Source of the DNA: Spongiibacter tropicus DSM 19543 | Lineage (GTDB): Bacteria > Pseudomonadota > Gammaproteobacteria > Pseudomonadales > Spongiibacteraceae | NCBI RefSeq assembly: GCF_000420325.1 | Contig: NZ_ATUS01000001.1 | Location: 1,492,463-1,556,462, forward strand | Length of the DNA: 64,000 bases | Direction: 5' to 3' | Shown here: positions 1 through 8,128 of the stretch, piece by piece | Layout: each line of letters opens with the position of its first letter | Position numbering within the stretch: the first letter of the stretch is position 1 | Position numbers and translations under genes: made by a program | Notes under the pieces: model-generated | What the model was told of the DNA's origin: nothing | Databases searched by the model: none | Seen by the model: the letters and a program-made list of their open reading frames with translations, nothing else

Positions 1-548
1 CCCTGCGCCACCGCTACAATCTCGCGGTGGTTACCAACGACATTTACACCCGCGAAGATGCCGAATTCTTGACCCGCCACGAAGCCCTCTCGGCCGACCG
101 CATTATCGGCGTGGAGACCGGCGGCTGTCCGCACACCGCCATTCGCGAGGATGCCTCCATGAATCTCGCCGCGGTCGATGAACTCTGCCAGCGTCACCCC
201 GGCCTGGAGCTGGTACTGGTAGAAAGTGGCGGCGACAACCTCAGTGCCACCTTCAGCCCGGAGCTGTCGGACCTGACCCTCTATGTGATTGACGTGTCGG
301 CCGGAGACAAAATTCCCCGCAAAGGCGGCCCCGGCATCACCCGCTCTGATCTGCTGATTATCAATAAAACCGATCTCGCCCCTCTGGTCGGCGCCTCGCT
401 TGAGGTGATGGACCGCGACGCCAAAAAAATGCGCGGCGAGCGCCCGTTTGTATTCAGCAATCTGAAAGCCGGAGACGGCCTGCAGGCCATTATCGACTTC
501 ATAGAAACCGAAGGCATGCTCCGGCCCGCCAACAGTCAGCAAGCCTGA
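1..548 (+). CDS. ureG: Urease accessory GTPase UreG, 3' part
   Basis: This is the C-terminal part of a SIMIBI-class GTPase that loads nickel into urease in the cytoplasm together with UreE/F/D/H. The reading frame is open from base 3; the N-terminus with the P-loop lies before the window. Visible UreG hallmarks are the [13 protein letters not shown] stretch, the metal-site motif [15 protein letters not shown] (conserved Cys-Pro-His), the [15 protein letters not shown] segment and the guanine-specificity motif NKTDLAP. The last residues are a short tail typical of the family. The gene presumably ends a urease operon, and a small membrane peptide gene follows 26 bases later on the same strand. 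Identity is very secure; only the start is missing. Confidence 0.95.
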   Translation, partial: LRHRYNLAVVTNDIYTREDAEFLTRHEALSADRIIGVETGGCPHTAIREDASMNLAAVDELCQRHPGLELVLVESGGDNLSATFSPELSDLTLYVIDVSAGDKIPRKGGPGITRSDLLIINKTDLAPLVGASLEVMDRDAKKMRGERPFVFSNLKAGDGLQAIIDFIETEGMLRPANSQQA

Positions 549-574
549 AGCAACGAGATAACAGGGAGAAACCC

Positions 575-769
575 ATGAACAAAATATTGACGACATCACT
601 GCTGATGCTGGGCAGTTCAGCGGCTCTGGCCCATCCCGGCCACGGCAACTGGGCCAGCTTCGGTCACGACTACGAACACCTGATCTGGCTGCTGGCGGCC
701 ATCGGCTCCAGCGCGCTGATTGTGCGCCTGCTGCTCAGCCGCAAAGGCAAAGACTCAGACGCTGGCTAA
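575..769 (+). CDS. Small histidine-rich membrane peptide after ureG
   Basis: A 64-aa protein preceded by a good ribosome binding site (AGGGAG). It has a signal-like hydrophobic segment (residues 1-19) ending in ALA, a His/Gly-rich patch beginning HPGHG and running to DYEHL (about 20-36), a second membrane helix (about 37-54) and a basic/acidic tail. The mature N-terminus resembles that of HupE/UreJ nickel or cobalt permeases, which also start with His-Pro-Gly-His after the signal, but the rest of such a permease is absent. A metal-related role beside urease is inference. Its last 15 bases overlap the 3' end of the convergent response regulator gene. It could be a remnant or a genuine short protein. 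Confidence 0.65.
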   Translation: MNKILTTSLLMLGSSAALAHPGHGNWASFGHDYEHLIWLLAAIGSSALIVRLLLSRKGKDSDAG

Positions 770-1660
770 GACCTTCAGCGCGGCGGCGGCCGCCGCCGTG
801 CGATTCTCCACCCCGAGCTTGGGGAAGACGGTTTCGAGGTGCTTGTTGACGGTGCGCGGACTCATTTCCAGAATCTCGCCGATCTCGCGATTGGTCTTGC
901 CCTGTGCAATCCAGTACAGCACCTCCGACTCCCGCTGAGTGAGCGGCAGGCGATCGCGAAGGGTCGCCGCATCGGGGCGCTCGGCCGGATCGGCCAATCG
1001 AAAAATACATTCGACGTCATCGCTGTTACTCAGCAGATAAGCATCCAGCGGTTTGGGCAAGGACTCCAGCTTATAGCGCTGCCCGCGAACCGGGGCATGA
1101 GACAACCAACGCACCAGCGGCGTAAAAATCAGCTGTGCCTGCTCATCGATTGACAGGCCGCTGAGCTGCAACAGCGCCTGCGCCTCGCGGGTCGCCCATT
1201 GCAGCACTCCGGACTTGTCCAGCGTAATCAGATACTGGCCGGTGCGATCCAACGCCTGCTGAACGCTCATCGCCCGTCGGGCATTGCCCAGATGCACACG
1301 CAGTCGGGCCACCAGCTCGTCGGGGTCAACAGGTTTGCTGAGGTAATCCACGCCCCCCGCCTGCAAGCCGCGTACAACATCTTCGGTATCACTCAGCCCC
1401 GTCATGAAGATCACCGGAATATCCGCCAGCGCCGTGTTCGCTTTTAAACGTCGGCAGGTCTCAAAACCGTCCATGTTCGGCATGACGGCATCGAGCAAAA
1501 TAATATCCGGCTGTACCTTCTCTGCGATGGTCAGCGCCTGTTGTCCGTCCAATGCCAGCAGCACACTGATCCCGGCGGCATCCAGCGTTTCATTGATAAA
1601 GCCGAGGGTGTCGGGAGAGTCGTCGACGACCAGCGCAACCTCGTTAAGCATCCGGCTCAT
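755..1660 (-). CDS. LuxR-type response regulator with receiver and PAS-like middle
   Basis: A 301-aa DNA-binding response regulator. Residues 6-122 are a receiver domain with acidic pocket Asp13-Asp14, phospho-acceptor Asp57 in the LLDAVMP motif and the conserved Lys in LSKPVD. Residues 125-215 look like a degenerate PAS-type region (GQYLITLDKSGVLQWAT). Residues 235-300 form a LuxR/NarL helix-turn-helix (LTQRESEVLYWIAQGKTNREI). The start codon overlaps the stop of the upstream sensor kinase gene as ATGA, so the two are translationally coupled and almost certainly cognate. The gene converges on the urease end and could control urease or purine/urea-derived nitrogen use; that target is inferred from position only. 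Confidence 0.9.
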   Translation of the reverse strand: MSRMLNEVALVVDDSPDTLGFINETLDAAGISVLLALDGQQALTIAEKVQPDIILLDAVMPNMDGFETCRRLKANTALADIPVIFMTGLSDTEDVVRGLQAGGVDYLSKPVDPDELVARLRVHLGNARRAMSVQQALDRTGQYLITLDKSGVLQWATREAQALLQLSGLSIDEQAQLIFTPLVRWLSHAPVRGQRYKLESLPKPLDAYLLSNSDDVECIFRLADPAERPDAATLRDRLPLTQRESEVLYWIAQGKTNREIGEILEMSPRTVNKHLETVFPKLGVENRTAAAAAALKVLASV

Positions 1661-4600
1661 AAGCTGTGTTCTTCCAAAACGTGAATCACCTTCGCAAACT
1701 GAATCTGTGCCGCCAGTTCCCTTACCGTAACCGCGAGAGCGGGCGGGATCTGACCTAGGCGCTCCATTTCATCCAGTGCATCCGCCAGACCACGTGCGTA
1801 GCCGATCTCCGCGAGGTGGATCAAGCGACCGGCAATGGCCGCATCAATATTGAGCTCTGCGGGATCGGGCGCCGCCACCGGCGCGGCGGTCGGCAGAATC
1901 ACCGAAGACTGTCGCCACTCGATCCCCATCAGCTCTGCCAGCGTTTCCAGCAAGGTCTGTAGCTTAACGGGCTTTAGCAGATACGCATTGTAAAGCAGGT
2001 TGGGGTCGGGCCGGTTGGGCGGCTCTTCCGCATTGGCGGACAACATCAGCAGCGGCTGCGTAAAACCGGTCGAACGCAGGGCGGCGGCCAACTCGTGTCC
2101 ATCCTTGCCGGGCATGCTGACATCCAGCATAAACAAATCCGGCGCGCGATCTGCGGCTTGCTGGAGACAATGCTCTGCGTCTCTGGCCTCAACCACGTTA
2201 AAGCCCAAGGGCACCAGCATGTCGGCCATCAGGCCGCGATGCACCGGATCATCATCCACGACCATGACGGTTTTTCTGGCGCCCTCGTAACCCGTGATCA
2301 CCGGCGGTTCTTCCACTTCCGCCTGATTGACAACGGACGACAGCATCAGCGTCAGGGTGAAACGACTGCCCTCGCCCTCCAGACTCTCGACCCGGATATC
2401 GCCCCCCATGATCTCCGTGAGCAGGCGCACAATGGTCAAGCCCAGCCCGGTACCTGCCACCAGTGGCGAGCCCAGTTTTCTGACCCGCTCAAAGGGTTTG
2501 AAGATCGTGGCGAGGTCATCCGCGGCAATGCCGCAACCACTGTCGAGAACCGTAAATTCCGCTACCTGCGCGCGATAGCGCACGCGAAATTCGACCTGTC
2601 CCTGATCGGTGAACTTCACCGCGTTGGACAGCAGGTTCGTCAGCACCTGCCGCAAGCGCTTCTCATCGGCCCGCACAATTTTCGGCAGGGCCGACTCCGC
2701 CGTAAAGAGAAACTCGACCCCTTTGGCCTGTGCCTCAGGCGCAAAAATCTGCTGCATCTGCTGCAGTAATTCGTGGAAGTCCACCATGTCACGGCGCAAC
2801 TCAATGCGCCCCGCTTCAATACGCGAAATATCCAGCAGGCCCTCGATCAGATCGGCCAGGTGCTCGCCGCTGCGATGGATTATTGCCAGAGAATTTCGCT
2901 GCCGCTCATCCAGCTCCTGATCGCGCCGCAATAGCTGGGTATACCCCAGAATGGATTGCAACGGCGTGCGCAGCTCATGACTGATACCACTCAGGTAGCG
3001 ACTCTTGGCGTAGTTGGCCGCCTCGGCGGCCTCCTTGGCACGCTGTAACTCCTGATCGGTGCGATAGTGGGCGTCAATCTCCTCCTGCAGGCGCTGCGTT
3101 TGCCGGTCGGACTCCTGCTGCGCAACCAGTCGACTTTCGTTGGCCAGCAGAAACAGCCAAATCAGCACCCCGGTAACGATGGTAAGAATGAAGTACAGAC
3201 TGGTCAGCGTATCGGCAATAACCTGGGGTTTGTCACTGTCGATGGCCATTTCAAAATAGATCACCCACAGCAAGCCCGCATTGATCGCACTGATCAGCAG
3301 AAACAGGCTAACGAAACGACCAATACGCGAAAACAGGGCGTCGAGAAGACTCGCGGAGAACCATTTCCGCAGTAGCTGCCGAGCCTGCTGGGAAAAGCGC
3401 GCATCGGTTTTGCAGCTATCCATGCAGCGTGCATCCAGCGAGCAGCACAGCGAACAAATGGTGCCGTTGTACGCGCTGCAATGAGCAACGTCTTCACGCT
3501 CGAACTCGGATTCGCAAATCACACACTGATGCACTTCAACCGCCGGCAATTGCGGCGAGGTTCTGGCCAGGTAGAAGCGCCCTCCGGTCCACCACGCCAG
3601 CAGCGGCGCGGCCAGCATACAGCAGCCTAGAGTAATGAAATGGGTCAGGGCCTTGGCCTCGGGACCGAACTGGCCGAGGTAGGCAAGCATCCCCGCCAAG
3701 GAGGCGATTAACATGGAGCCCACACCCACTGGATTGATGTCGTAGAGGTGAGCGCGTTTGAATTCGATGTGCGCGGGGCTTAGTCCCAGGCGCTTGTTAA
3801 TGGCCAGATCTGCCGCCAGCGTTCCCAGCCAGGCCACCGCCACGATGGCGAAGATGCCGAGTACATTCTCCAGTACGCGATAGATACCCAGCTCCATCAA
3901 CAGCAGCGCAATAACCACATTAAAGACCAGCCACACGACCCGGCCGGGGTGGCTATGGGTCAGACGGGAGAAGAAGTTCGACCAGGCAATCGAGCCGGCA
4001 TAGGCGTTGGTGATGTTAATCTTCATCTGCGAGATCAGCACCATCACGCCAGCAATCACCAAACCCAATTGCGGCATGTCGTGAAAGTAGCTGTAGACCC
4101 GCTGGTACATATGAGTGGGGTCCGCGGCCTCCGTCAGCGTCATGCCCTCACTGACGGCCAAATAGGCCAGAAACGAGCCCAGCAGCAACTTCACCAGCCC
4201 GATAAATACCCAGCCCGGCCCGGCGAACAGCACCGCCAGATTCCAGCGGCGGCGATTGGCCGCCGTGCGCTGGGGCAGAAAACGCAGGTAGTCCACCTGC
4301 TCGCCCAACTGCGCAATCATCGCGATCAATACCGAGGCCGCTGCACCAAAAACCAGCAGATCAAACTGCTCGGCCTGGGCGCGCCGCCCCCCGTATTCCA
4401 TCCAGCTGGGCAACTGCTCATAGTCGTGAACCGCAACGAGTACCAGAGCGGCGATCTGCAAGGCCAGCCACAGGTATTGGGTGCCGATCTGAAAACGGCT
4501 GATCAGCGTGAAACCGTGCGTCACAATGGGGATGACCGCCACCGAGCACAGTACATAACCGAGGGCCAGCGGCAAGCCAAACAGCAGCTCCAGCGCCATG

Positions 4601-5013
4601 GCAAGAATAGCGGCCTCAATGGCAAAGAAGATGAACGTAAACGAGGCATAGACCAGCGAGGTAATGGTGGACCCCAGATAGCCAAAACCGGCACCTCGGG
4701 TCAGCAGGTCGATGTCGACCCCGTAGTAGGCCGCATAGCGACAGATGGGCAGCCCCACCATAAACGTTACCGCCATCACCACAACCATCGCCACGGCGGC
4801 ATTGATGAAGCCGTATTCCAGGGTCACCGCCGCCCCGAGGGCTTCCAGCGCCAGAAAGGCCGTGGTGCCCAGCGCCGTCATCGCTACCCGCTCGATACTC
4901 CAGCGCCGCGCTTTTTTGGCGGTGAAGCGCAGTGCATAGTCTTCGAGGGTTTCGTTGACGACCCACTGGTTGTAGTGGCGCCGCACCGGAAAAATCTGTT
5001 GATTCACGGACAT
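1657..5013 (-). CDS. NCS1 permease-like / hybrid sensor histidine kinase fusion
   Basis: A 1118-aa inner-membrane protein. Residues 1-480 carry about twelve hydrophobic segments and read as a nucleobase:cation symporter (NCS1, purine-cytosine permease) module, including RGAGFGYLGS. Residues 497-534 hold eight cysteines (497, 500, 512, 520, 523, 524, 530, 534). Two further membrane helices (about 555-585 and 600-628) and a coiled coil lead into HisKA with phospho-acceptor His679 (SHELRTP), an HATPase domain (NLLSNAVKF; DSGCGIA; GTGLGL) and a receiver with Asp964. A C-terminal helical tail of about 80 residues is not a recognisable Hpt. The likely role is sensing an extracellular nitrogen compound through the permease module. 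The ligand, and whether transport occurs, are unknown. It is coupled to the LuxR-type regulator. Confidence 0.88.
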   Translation of the reverse strand: MSVNQQIFPVRRHYNQWVVNETLEDYALRFTAKKARRWSIERVAMTALGTTAFLALEALGAAVTLEYGFINAAVAMVVVMAVTFMVGLPICRYAAYYGVDIDLLTRGAGFGYLGSTITSLVYASFTFIFFAIEAAILAMALELLFGLPLALGYVLCSVAVIPIVTHGFTLISRFQIGTQYLWLALQIAALVLVAVHDYEQLPSWMEYGGRRAQAEQFDLLVFGAAASVLIAMIAQLGEQVDYLRFLPQRTAANRRRWNLAVLFAGPGWVFIGLVKLLLGSFLAYLAVSEGMTLTEAADPTHMYQRVYSYFHDMPQLGLVIAGVMVLISQMKINITNAYAGSIAWSNFFSRLTHSHPGRVVWLVFNVVIALLLMELGIYRVLENVLGIFAIVAVAWLGTLAADLAINKRLGLSPAHIEFKRAHLYDINPVGVGSMLIASLAGMLAYLGQFGPEAKALTHFITLGCCMLAAPLLAWWTGGRFYLARTSPQLPAVEVHQCVICESEFEREDVAHCSAYNGTICSLCCSLDARCMDSCKTDARFSQQARQLLRKWFSASLLDALFSRIGRFVSLFLLISAINAGLLWVIYFEMAIDSDKPQVIADTLTSLYFILTIVTGVLIWLFLLANESRLVAQQESDRQTQRLQEEIDAHYRTDQELQRAKEAAEAANYAKSRYLSGISHELRTPLQSILGYTQLLRRDQELDERQRNSLAIIHRSGEHLADLIEGLLDISRIEAGRIELRRDMVDFHELLQQMQQIFAPEAQAKGVEFLFTAESALPKIVRADEKRLRQVLTNLLSNAVKFTDQGQVEFRVRYRAQVAEFTVLDSGCGIAADDLATIFKPFERVRKLGSPLVAGTGLGLTIVRLLTEIMGGDIRVESLEGEGSRFTLTLMLSSVVNQAEVEEPPVITGYEGARKTVMVVDDDPVHRGLMADMLVPLGFNVVEARDAEHCLQQAADRAPDLFMLDVSMPGKDGHELAAALRSTGFTQPLLMLSANAEEPPNRPDPNLLYNAYLLKPVKLQTLLETLAELMGIEWRQSSVILPTAAPVAAPDPAELNIDAAIAGRLIHLAEIGYARGLADALDEMERLGQIPPALAVTVRELAAQIQFAKVIHVLEEHSL

Positions 5014-5135
5014 AGTCAGTGGCTACCTTGTTGCCGCCGGAACACGGCTGCATGAACGGCGTCTTGTTCTGTTTAGAGTCTTGCGACGCACAGGCTCAAA
5101 GTAGTGCAACAACTATGCCGAGAGACCATACTGGG
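5014..5135 (-). promoter_or_regulatory. Leader of the permease-kinase operon
   Basis: This 122-base gap between the SDR stop and the kinase start must hold the promoter of the kinase-regulator pair unless transcription reads through from the SDR operon. On the minus strand a weak sigma70-like pair can be drawn (TTGAGC, an 18-base spacer, TAAACA), and an AAGGTAG ribosome site lies about 10 bases before the ATG. No convincing sigma54 site was seen. Confidence 0.3.
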
Positions 5136-6005
5136 TCAGTAGACAATGGCAGGGTTTGGCGATCGCGGACTCCCCAGTGCGTCCCGATAGGAGGGCCGGT
5201 CCTCACCTTCATCTCGCACATCCAGTTCGCGGGCCAGTTCAGCACCAATGACGGTATGTCCCGACAGCGACTGAGCCCGATCACTGTGCGCCAAGGCGTA
5301 GAGAATATGGCCGGTAAATTCCGGGCGCTCCGCCGTTTTACTGAACTCCCGGTACTGCTCGGGATTAACCTGACTGGCGACCGCGGCACGCTCCGTCATC
5401 AGCGGCCCCATCCAGATTGAGACGGTATGCACGCCGGTGCCTCGCAGGTCCACCGCCATATCGTGGGCGAACTTATCCAAACCGGCTTTTTGCGCGCCGT
5501 AGGCCGGTCCATGCATATAACAGCTCGCACCAAACGAAGAACCAAAGGCAATCAAACCCGACCCTTGAGGCACCATGATATTGGCCGCGTGCCAGCTGGC
5601 AACATACGCCGAGCGCAAGCCGACATCGAGAATCCCCGCCGCGCCCAGATCTTTTTCCCAGAACGGCTTTTGCTCAATCAGCTGAGGATGCATGTAGGTG
5701 GCGTTATTTACGAGGATATCCAGCCGCCCCTGTTCTTGCTGAATCTGCTCAAACAGTGCGGCTACCTGCGTATCGTCGCTGTGGTCACAGAGCACCGCAA
5801 TGCCCTTGCCACCGGCTGCGGTAATGGCCTCGGCGGTTGCCGCGACGGTGCCAGGCAGCACCGAGCCATCCCAGGCTTTCGCCTCACCGGGCGTCACCGT
5901 TCGACCCGTGACATAAACGATCATGCCATGCGCACCGAGAGCGCGGGCAATTCCCGCACCTGCACCACGGCTGGCGCCGGTAACCAATGCAACCTGTTGT
6001 GTCAT
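5136..6005 (-). CDS. Short-chain dehydrogenase/reductase, DHRS1-like
   Basis: A 289-aa NAD(P)-dependent oxidoreductase of the classical SDR fold. The nucleotide-binding motif TGASRGAG is at residues 9-16, the NNA motif appears as NNAT (100-103), the active-site Ser is in FGSS (155-157 region), and catalytic Tyr169/Lys173 lie in YGAQK. The N-terminal half and the LMVP-like segment (here IMVPQGSG) resemble the DHRS1 subfamily, whose bacterial members are often annotated only as SDR. The substrate is unknown. The stop of the SnoaL-like gene lies just two bases upstream of this start, so the two form an operon, and they may act on one substrate. Confidence 0.9.
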   Translation of the reverse strand: MTQQVALVTGASRGAGAGIARALGAHGMIVYVTGRTVTPGEAKAWDGSVLPGTVAATAEAITAAGGKGIAVLCDHSDDTQVAALFEQIQQEQGRLDILVNNATYMHPQLIEQKPFWEKDLGAAGILDVGLRSAYVASWHAANIMVPQGSGLIAFGSSFGASCYMHGPAYGAQKAGLDKFAHDMAVDLRGTGVHTVSIWMGPLMTERAAVASQVNPEQYREFSKTAERPEFTGHILYALAHSDRAQSLSGHTVIGAELARELDVRDEGEDRPSYRDALGSPRSPNPAIVY

Positions 6006-6007
6006 CG

Positions 6008-6451
6008 TTATTTTCCTTTTAGATCAATGGTGGCGGTCTGCTTGTACAAGCGCTTTGAAGAAAAAATGCGATGTTTTACCCGCCAGCCTTCAGGGGTTTT
6101 TATCAACTCGTCGTAGTAGGAGCCGAAGTGCATGGGATAGCCGTTGCTGAGCGTATCGCTGCGCGGTACCGGGGCAATAATGCGAAAATACTGACGCACA
6201 ATGCCGTCCTCAGCGCTGTCATCAATATGGATATTGCACATCAGATGCGCCAGTGGATGCTGACCCTCCTCATCCATATAACGCTTGATCTCAGCCAGCC
6301 CATTCAGCGTAACCAGACCCCGTACTTCGAATACCGCATCGACACAGAAAATGCCGTCCATCGCCGACCAATTGCGGTCATCGACCGCATCGCCATAGCG
6401 GCCAGGCAGCTCGTGAAGTAGCAGGCGATCTTCAACACTCAGGCGTGACAT
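6008..6451 (-). CDS. SnoaL/NTF2-like small protein
   Basis: A 147-aa protein with the alpha+beta barrel signature of the SnoaL-like/NTF2 superfamily: an N-terminal helix with LHELPGRYGDAVDDRNW, then a hydrophobic strand series ending in DELIKTPEGWRVKHRIF. Members include ketosteroid isomerase-like and polyketide cyclase-like enzymes, dehydratases and catalytically silent binding proteins, so a specific reaction cannot be named. It is the first gene of a two-gene leftward operon with the SDR and is divergent from the ferredoxin gene across a 156-base gap. The context (SDR plus possible partner redox protein) fits catabolism of an alicyclic or steroid-like compound, by inference. Confidence 0.8.
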   Translation of the reverse strand: MSRLSVEDRLLLHELPGRYGDAVDDRNWSAMDGIFCVDAVFEVRGLVTLNGLAEIKRYMDEEGQHPLAHLMCNIHIDDSAEDGIVRQYFRIIAPVPRSDTLSNGYPMHFGSYYDELIKTPEGWRVKHRIFSSKRLYKQTATIDLKGK

Positions 6452-6607
6452 TTGCGACAGCTCTCATAAATGATGATGCGCCATGCTAGTCATTCCACTT
6501 CTGCGACGCTCCCCCCAAACAGATCAGAACCGCGCTCGCTGTGTGCCGCTCACCCGGCTACACTATGGGCCTGCATAAAAAAACAGAAACGGAAACAGGA
6601 GCGGGGC

Positions 6608-6928
6608 ATGCCGCTGATTACCTTCATCAACCACAATGGCGACGCCTGGGAAGCCGAAGCTCAGAGCGGCCAGAGCTTGATGCGCGCGGCTGTCGACAAC
6701 GGCATAGACGGCATTCTTGCGGAGTGCGGCGGCGCCTGTAGCTGCGGCACCTGCCACTGCTATATCGACGCGCCCTGGTTTGATCAGCTCCCCCCGGCCA
6801 GCGATATGGAAAACAGTATGCTGGAGGCCGTTCTGGAGCCTCAGAACAACAGCCGTCTTAGCTGCCAGCTTGAGGTCACCGACGCCATGGAAGGGATGAC
6901 GGTGCACCTTCCCGCTTCCCAGTATTAA
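6608..6928 (+). CDS. 2Fe-2S ferredoxin, adrenodoxin/putidaredoxin type
   Basis: A 106-aa ferredoxin. The start is the ATG behind an AGGAG site (6597-6601); the longer upstream frame lacks one. Cluster ligands are Cys40, Cys46, Cys49 and Cys86 in the C-x5-C-x2-C...C arrangement; extra cysteines 44 and 51 flank them. The MLEAVLEP and DAMEGMTVHLP segments are typical of ferredoxins that serve cytochrome P450s or Rieske oxygenases. The electron partner is not in the window. It lies on the opposite strand from the SDR/SnoaL pair and 17 bases before a lipoprotein gene. Confidence 0.93.
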   Translation: MPLITFINHNGDAWEAEAQSGQSLMRAAVDNGIDGILAECGGACSCGTCHCYIDAPWFDQLPPASDMENSMLEAVLEPQNNSRLSCQLEVTDAMEGMTVHLPASQY

Positions 6929-6945
6929 GCCGAGGTCCCGGCCTG

Positions 6946-8073
6946 ATGGCATCACATCGCCTTTTACCGTTGGCCGTTGCGGTAATGTTCAATACCGCCT
7001 GCAGCCTGTCACCACCGGCAGCGCCGCTGACGCTGGAGCCCCCTGCCCCGGCAAGCACCAGCGCGCTGCTAGAGCAGGGCCAGCACTTCGGCCTGGACAA
7101 TAATCCACTGACCCCAGACGATCATATTCTGGCCATGACACCGGATATGCGTTATTTCGTTGGCGAACAGGTTCCCGCCGCGCTCTCAGAACAAGCGCGG
7201 CTGCGCTACTTGGTCGACGCGCTCATTCGCCCGTCGCAACTCGGACTGGAATACGCGCCCGGCGTTACCCTGACCGCCACCGAAACCTTTGACGAACGCC
7301 GGGGGGACTGCCTGTCATTAAGCGCCCTGTTTGTCGCGATGGCCCGCGAGGCCAAGTTGAATGTCTATTTCAACGAGGTCAGCGTACCGCCAAGCTGGGA
7401 GATGCTCAGCGAAAACAGCTCGGCGATCTACAAACATATCAATGCCGTCGCCGTGATCGATGACAAGCCGCAGGTTATCGACTTCAGTGTTGATATCTAC
7501 GACTACCGCTATCCACAAAAGCAGGTCGACGACGATATTGCCGCCGCGCAGTACTACAGCAACCTCGGCGTGAAACAACTCAATGGCGGCGACCCGGCAA
7601 AGGCCTACGCCTATTTCCGCCGGGCATTACACCTCGGCCCGGAGGAAGCCTACATCTGGGGCAATCTCGGCGTGCTGCTGCGGCGCGAGGGACTGCTGGA
7701 CGAAGCGGAGGTCGCCTTTCGCAAGGCCCTTTCACTGGACCCTGAAGAAGCCGCCGCACTGTCCAACCTCGCAAGGCTGTATCGCAGCGAGGGACGACGC
7801 GACGAAGCTCGCGCGCTGGAAGCGGTGATTGCCGAGCGGCAGCGGAGCAATCCCTTCTGGCACTACAGTCGGTCGCGGGCAGCCTTTGAACGGGGCGATT
7901 TCGACGAGGCACTGACGTCCATACATCGGGCCATTCGGCTCAATCGCGAGGAATATCGCTTCTATCAGTTTGCCGCCGTCATATACCGCCGCCAGGGAAA
8001 CGATAAAAAATATGAAGAATATGGCTTGCGGGCCGCACAGGCGAAATTCGCCAGCCAGCAACACTCCCCCTGA
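6946..8073 (+). CDS. Lipoprotein with transglutaminase-like and TPR domains
   Basis: A 375-aa exported protein. A hydrophobic N-terminus ends at Cys19 (FNTAC), an unusual but possible lipobox. Residues 75-185 resemble the transglutaminase/protease-like superfamily, with a plausible triad Cys122 (RRGDCLSLS), His164 (YKHINAV) and Asp179 (QVIDFS). Residues 190-360 contain about four TPR motifs (for example YYSNLGVKQLNGGDPAKAYA and YIWGNLGVLLRREGLLDEAE). Similar proteins are described only as tetratricopeptide or transglutaminase-like proteins, and the function is unknown. It could act on or hold envelope proteins. It follows the ferredoxin by 17 bases and may be co-transcribed. Confidence 0.82.
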   Translation: MASHRLLPLAVAVMFNTACSLSPPAAPLTLEPPAPASTSALLEQGQHFGLDNNPLTPDDHILAMTPDMRYFVGEQVPAALSEQARLRYLVDALIRPSQLGLEYAPGVTLTATETFDERRGDCLSLSALFVAMAREAKLNVYFNEVSVPPSWEMLSENSSAIYKHINAVAVIDDKPQVIDFSVDIYDYRYPQKQVDDDIAAAQYYSNLGVKQLNGGDPAKAYAYFRRALHLGPEEAYIWGNLGVLLRREGLLDEAEVAFRKALSLDPEEAAALSNLARLYRSEGRRDEARALEAVIAERQRSNPFWHYSRSRAAFERGDFDEALTSIHRAIRLNREEYRFYQFAAVIYRRQGNDKKYEEYGLRAAQAKFASQQHSP

Positions 8074-8084
8074 CAGGCGCTCAC

Positions 8085-8108
8085 AAAAAAGGGCACCCGA
8101 AGGTGCCC
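8085..8108 (-). terminator. Rho-independent terminator of the TonB receptor gene
   Basis: A perfect 7-bp stem GGGCACC/GGTGCCC with a CGAA tetraloop (8091-8108). On the minus strand it is followed by a U-run (six A on the plus strand, 8085-8090). It lies 21 bases past the receptor stop. The plus-strand side has no T-run, so it serves mainly the leftward transcript. Confidence 0.88.
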
Positions 8109-8128
8109 TCTAGTCGCCTGGAGAAGGC

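Noticed and set aside
3949-5055. 368-aa plus-strand frame opposite the permease domain
   Set aside because: Gln/His/Arg-rich shadow of membrane-helix codons.
5014-5135. Possible sigma54 promoter for the permease-kinase, suggested by the nitrogen theme
   Set aside because: No TGGCAC-N5-TTGCA match was found.
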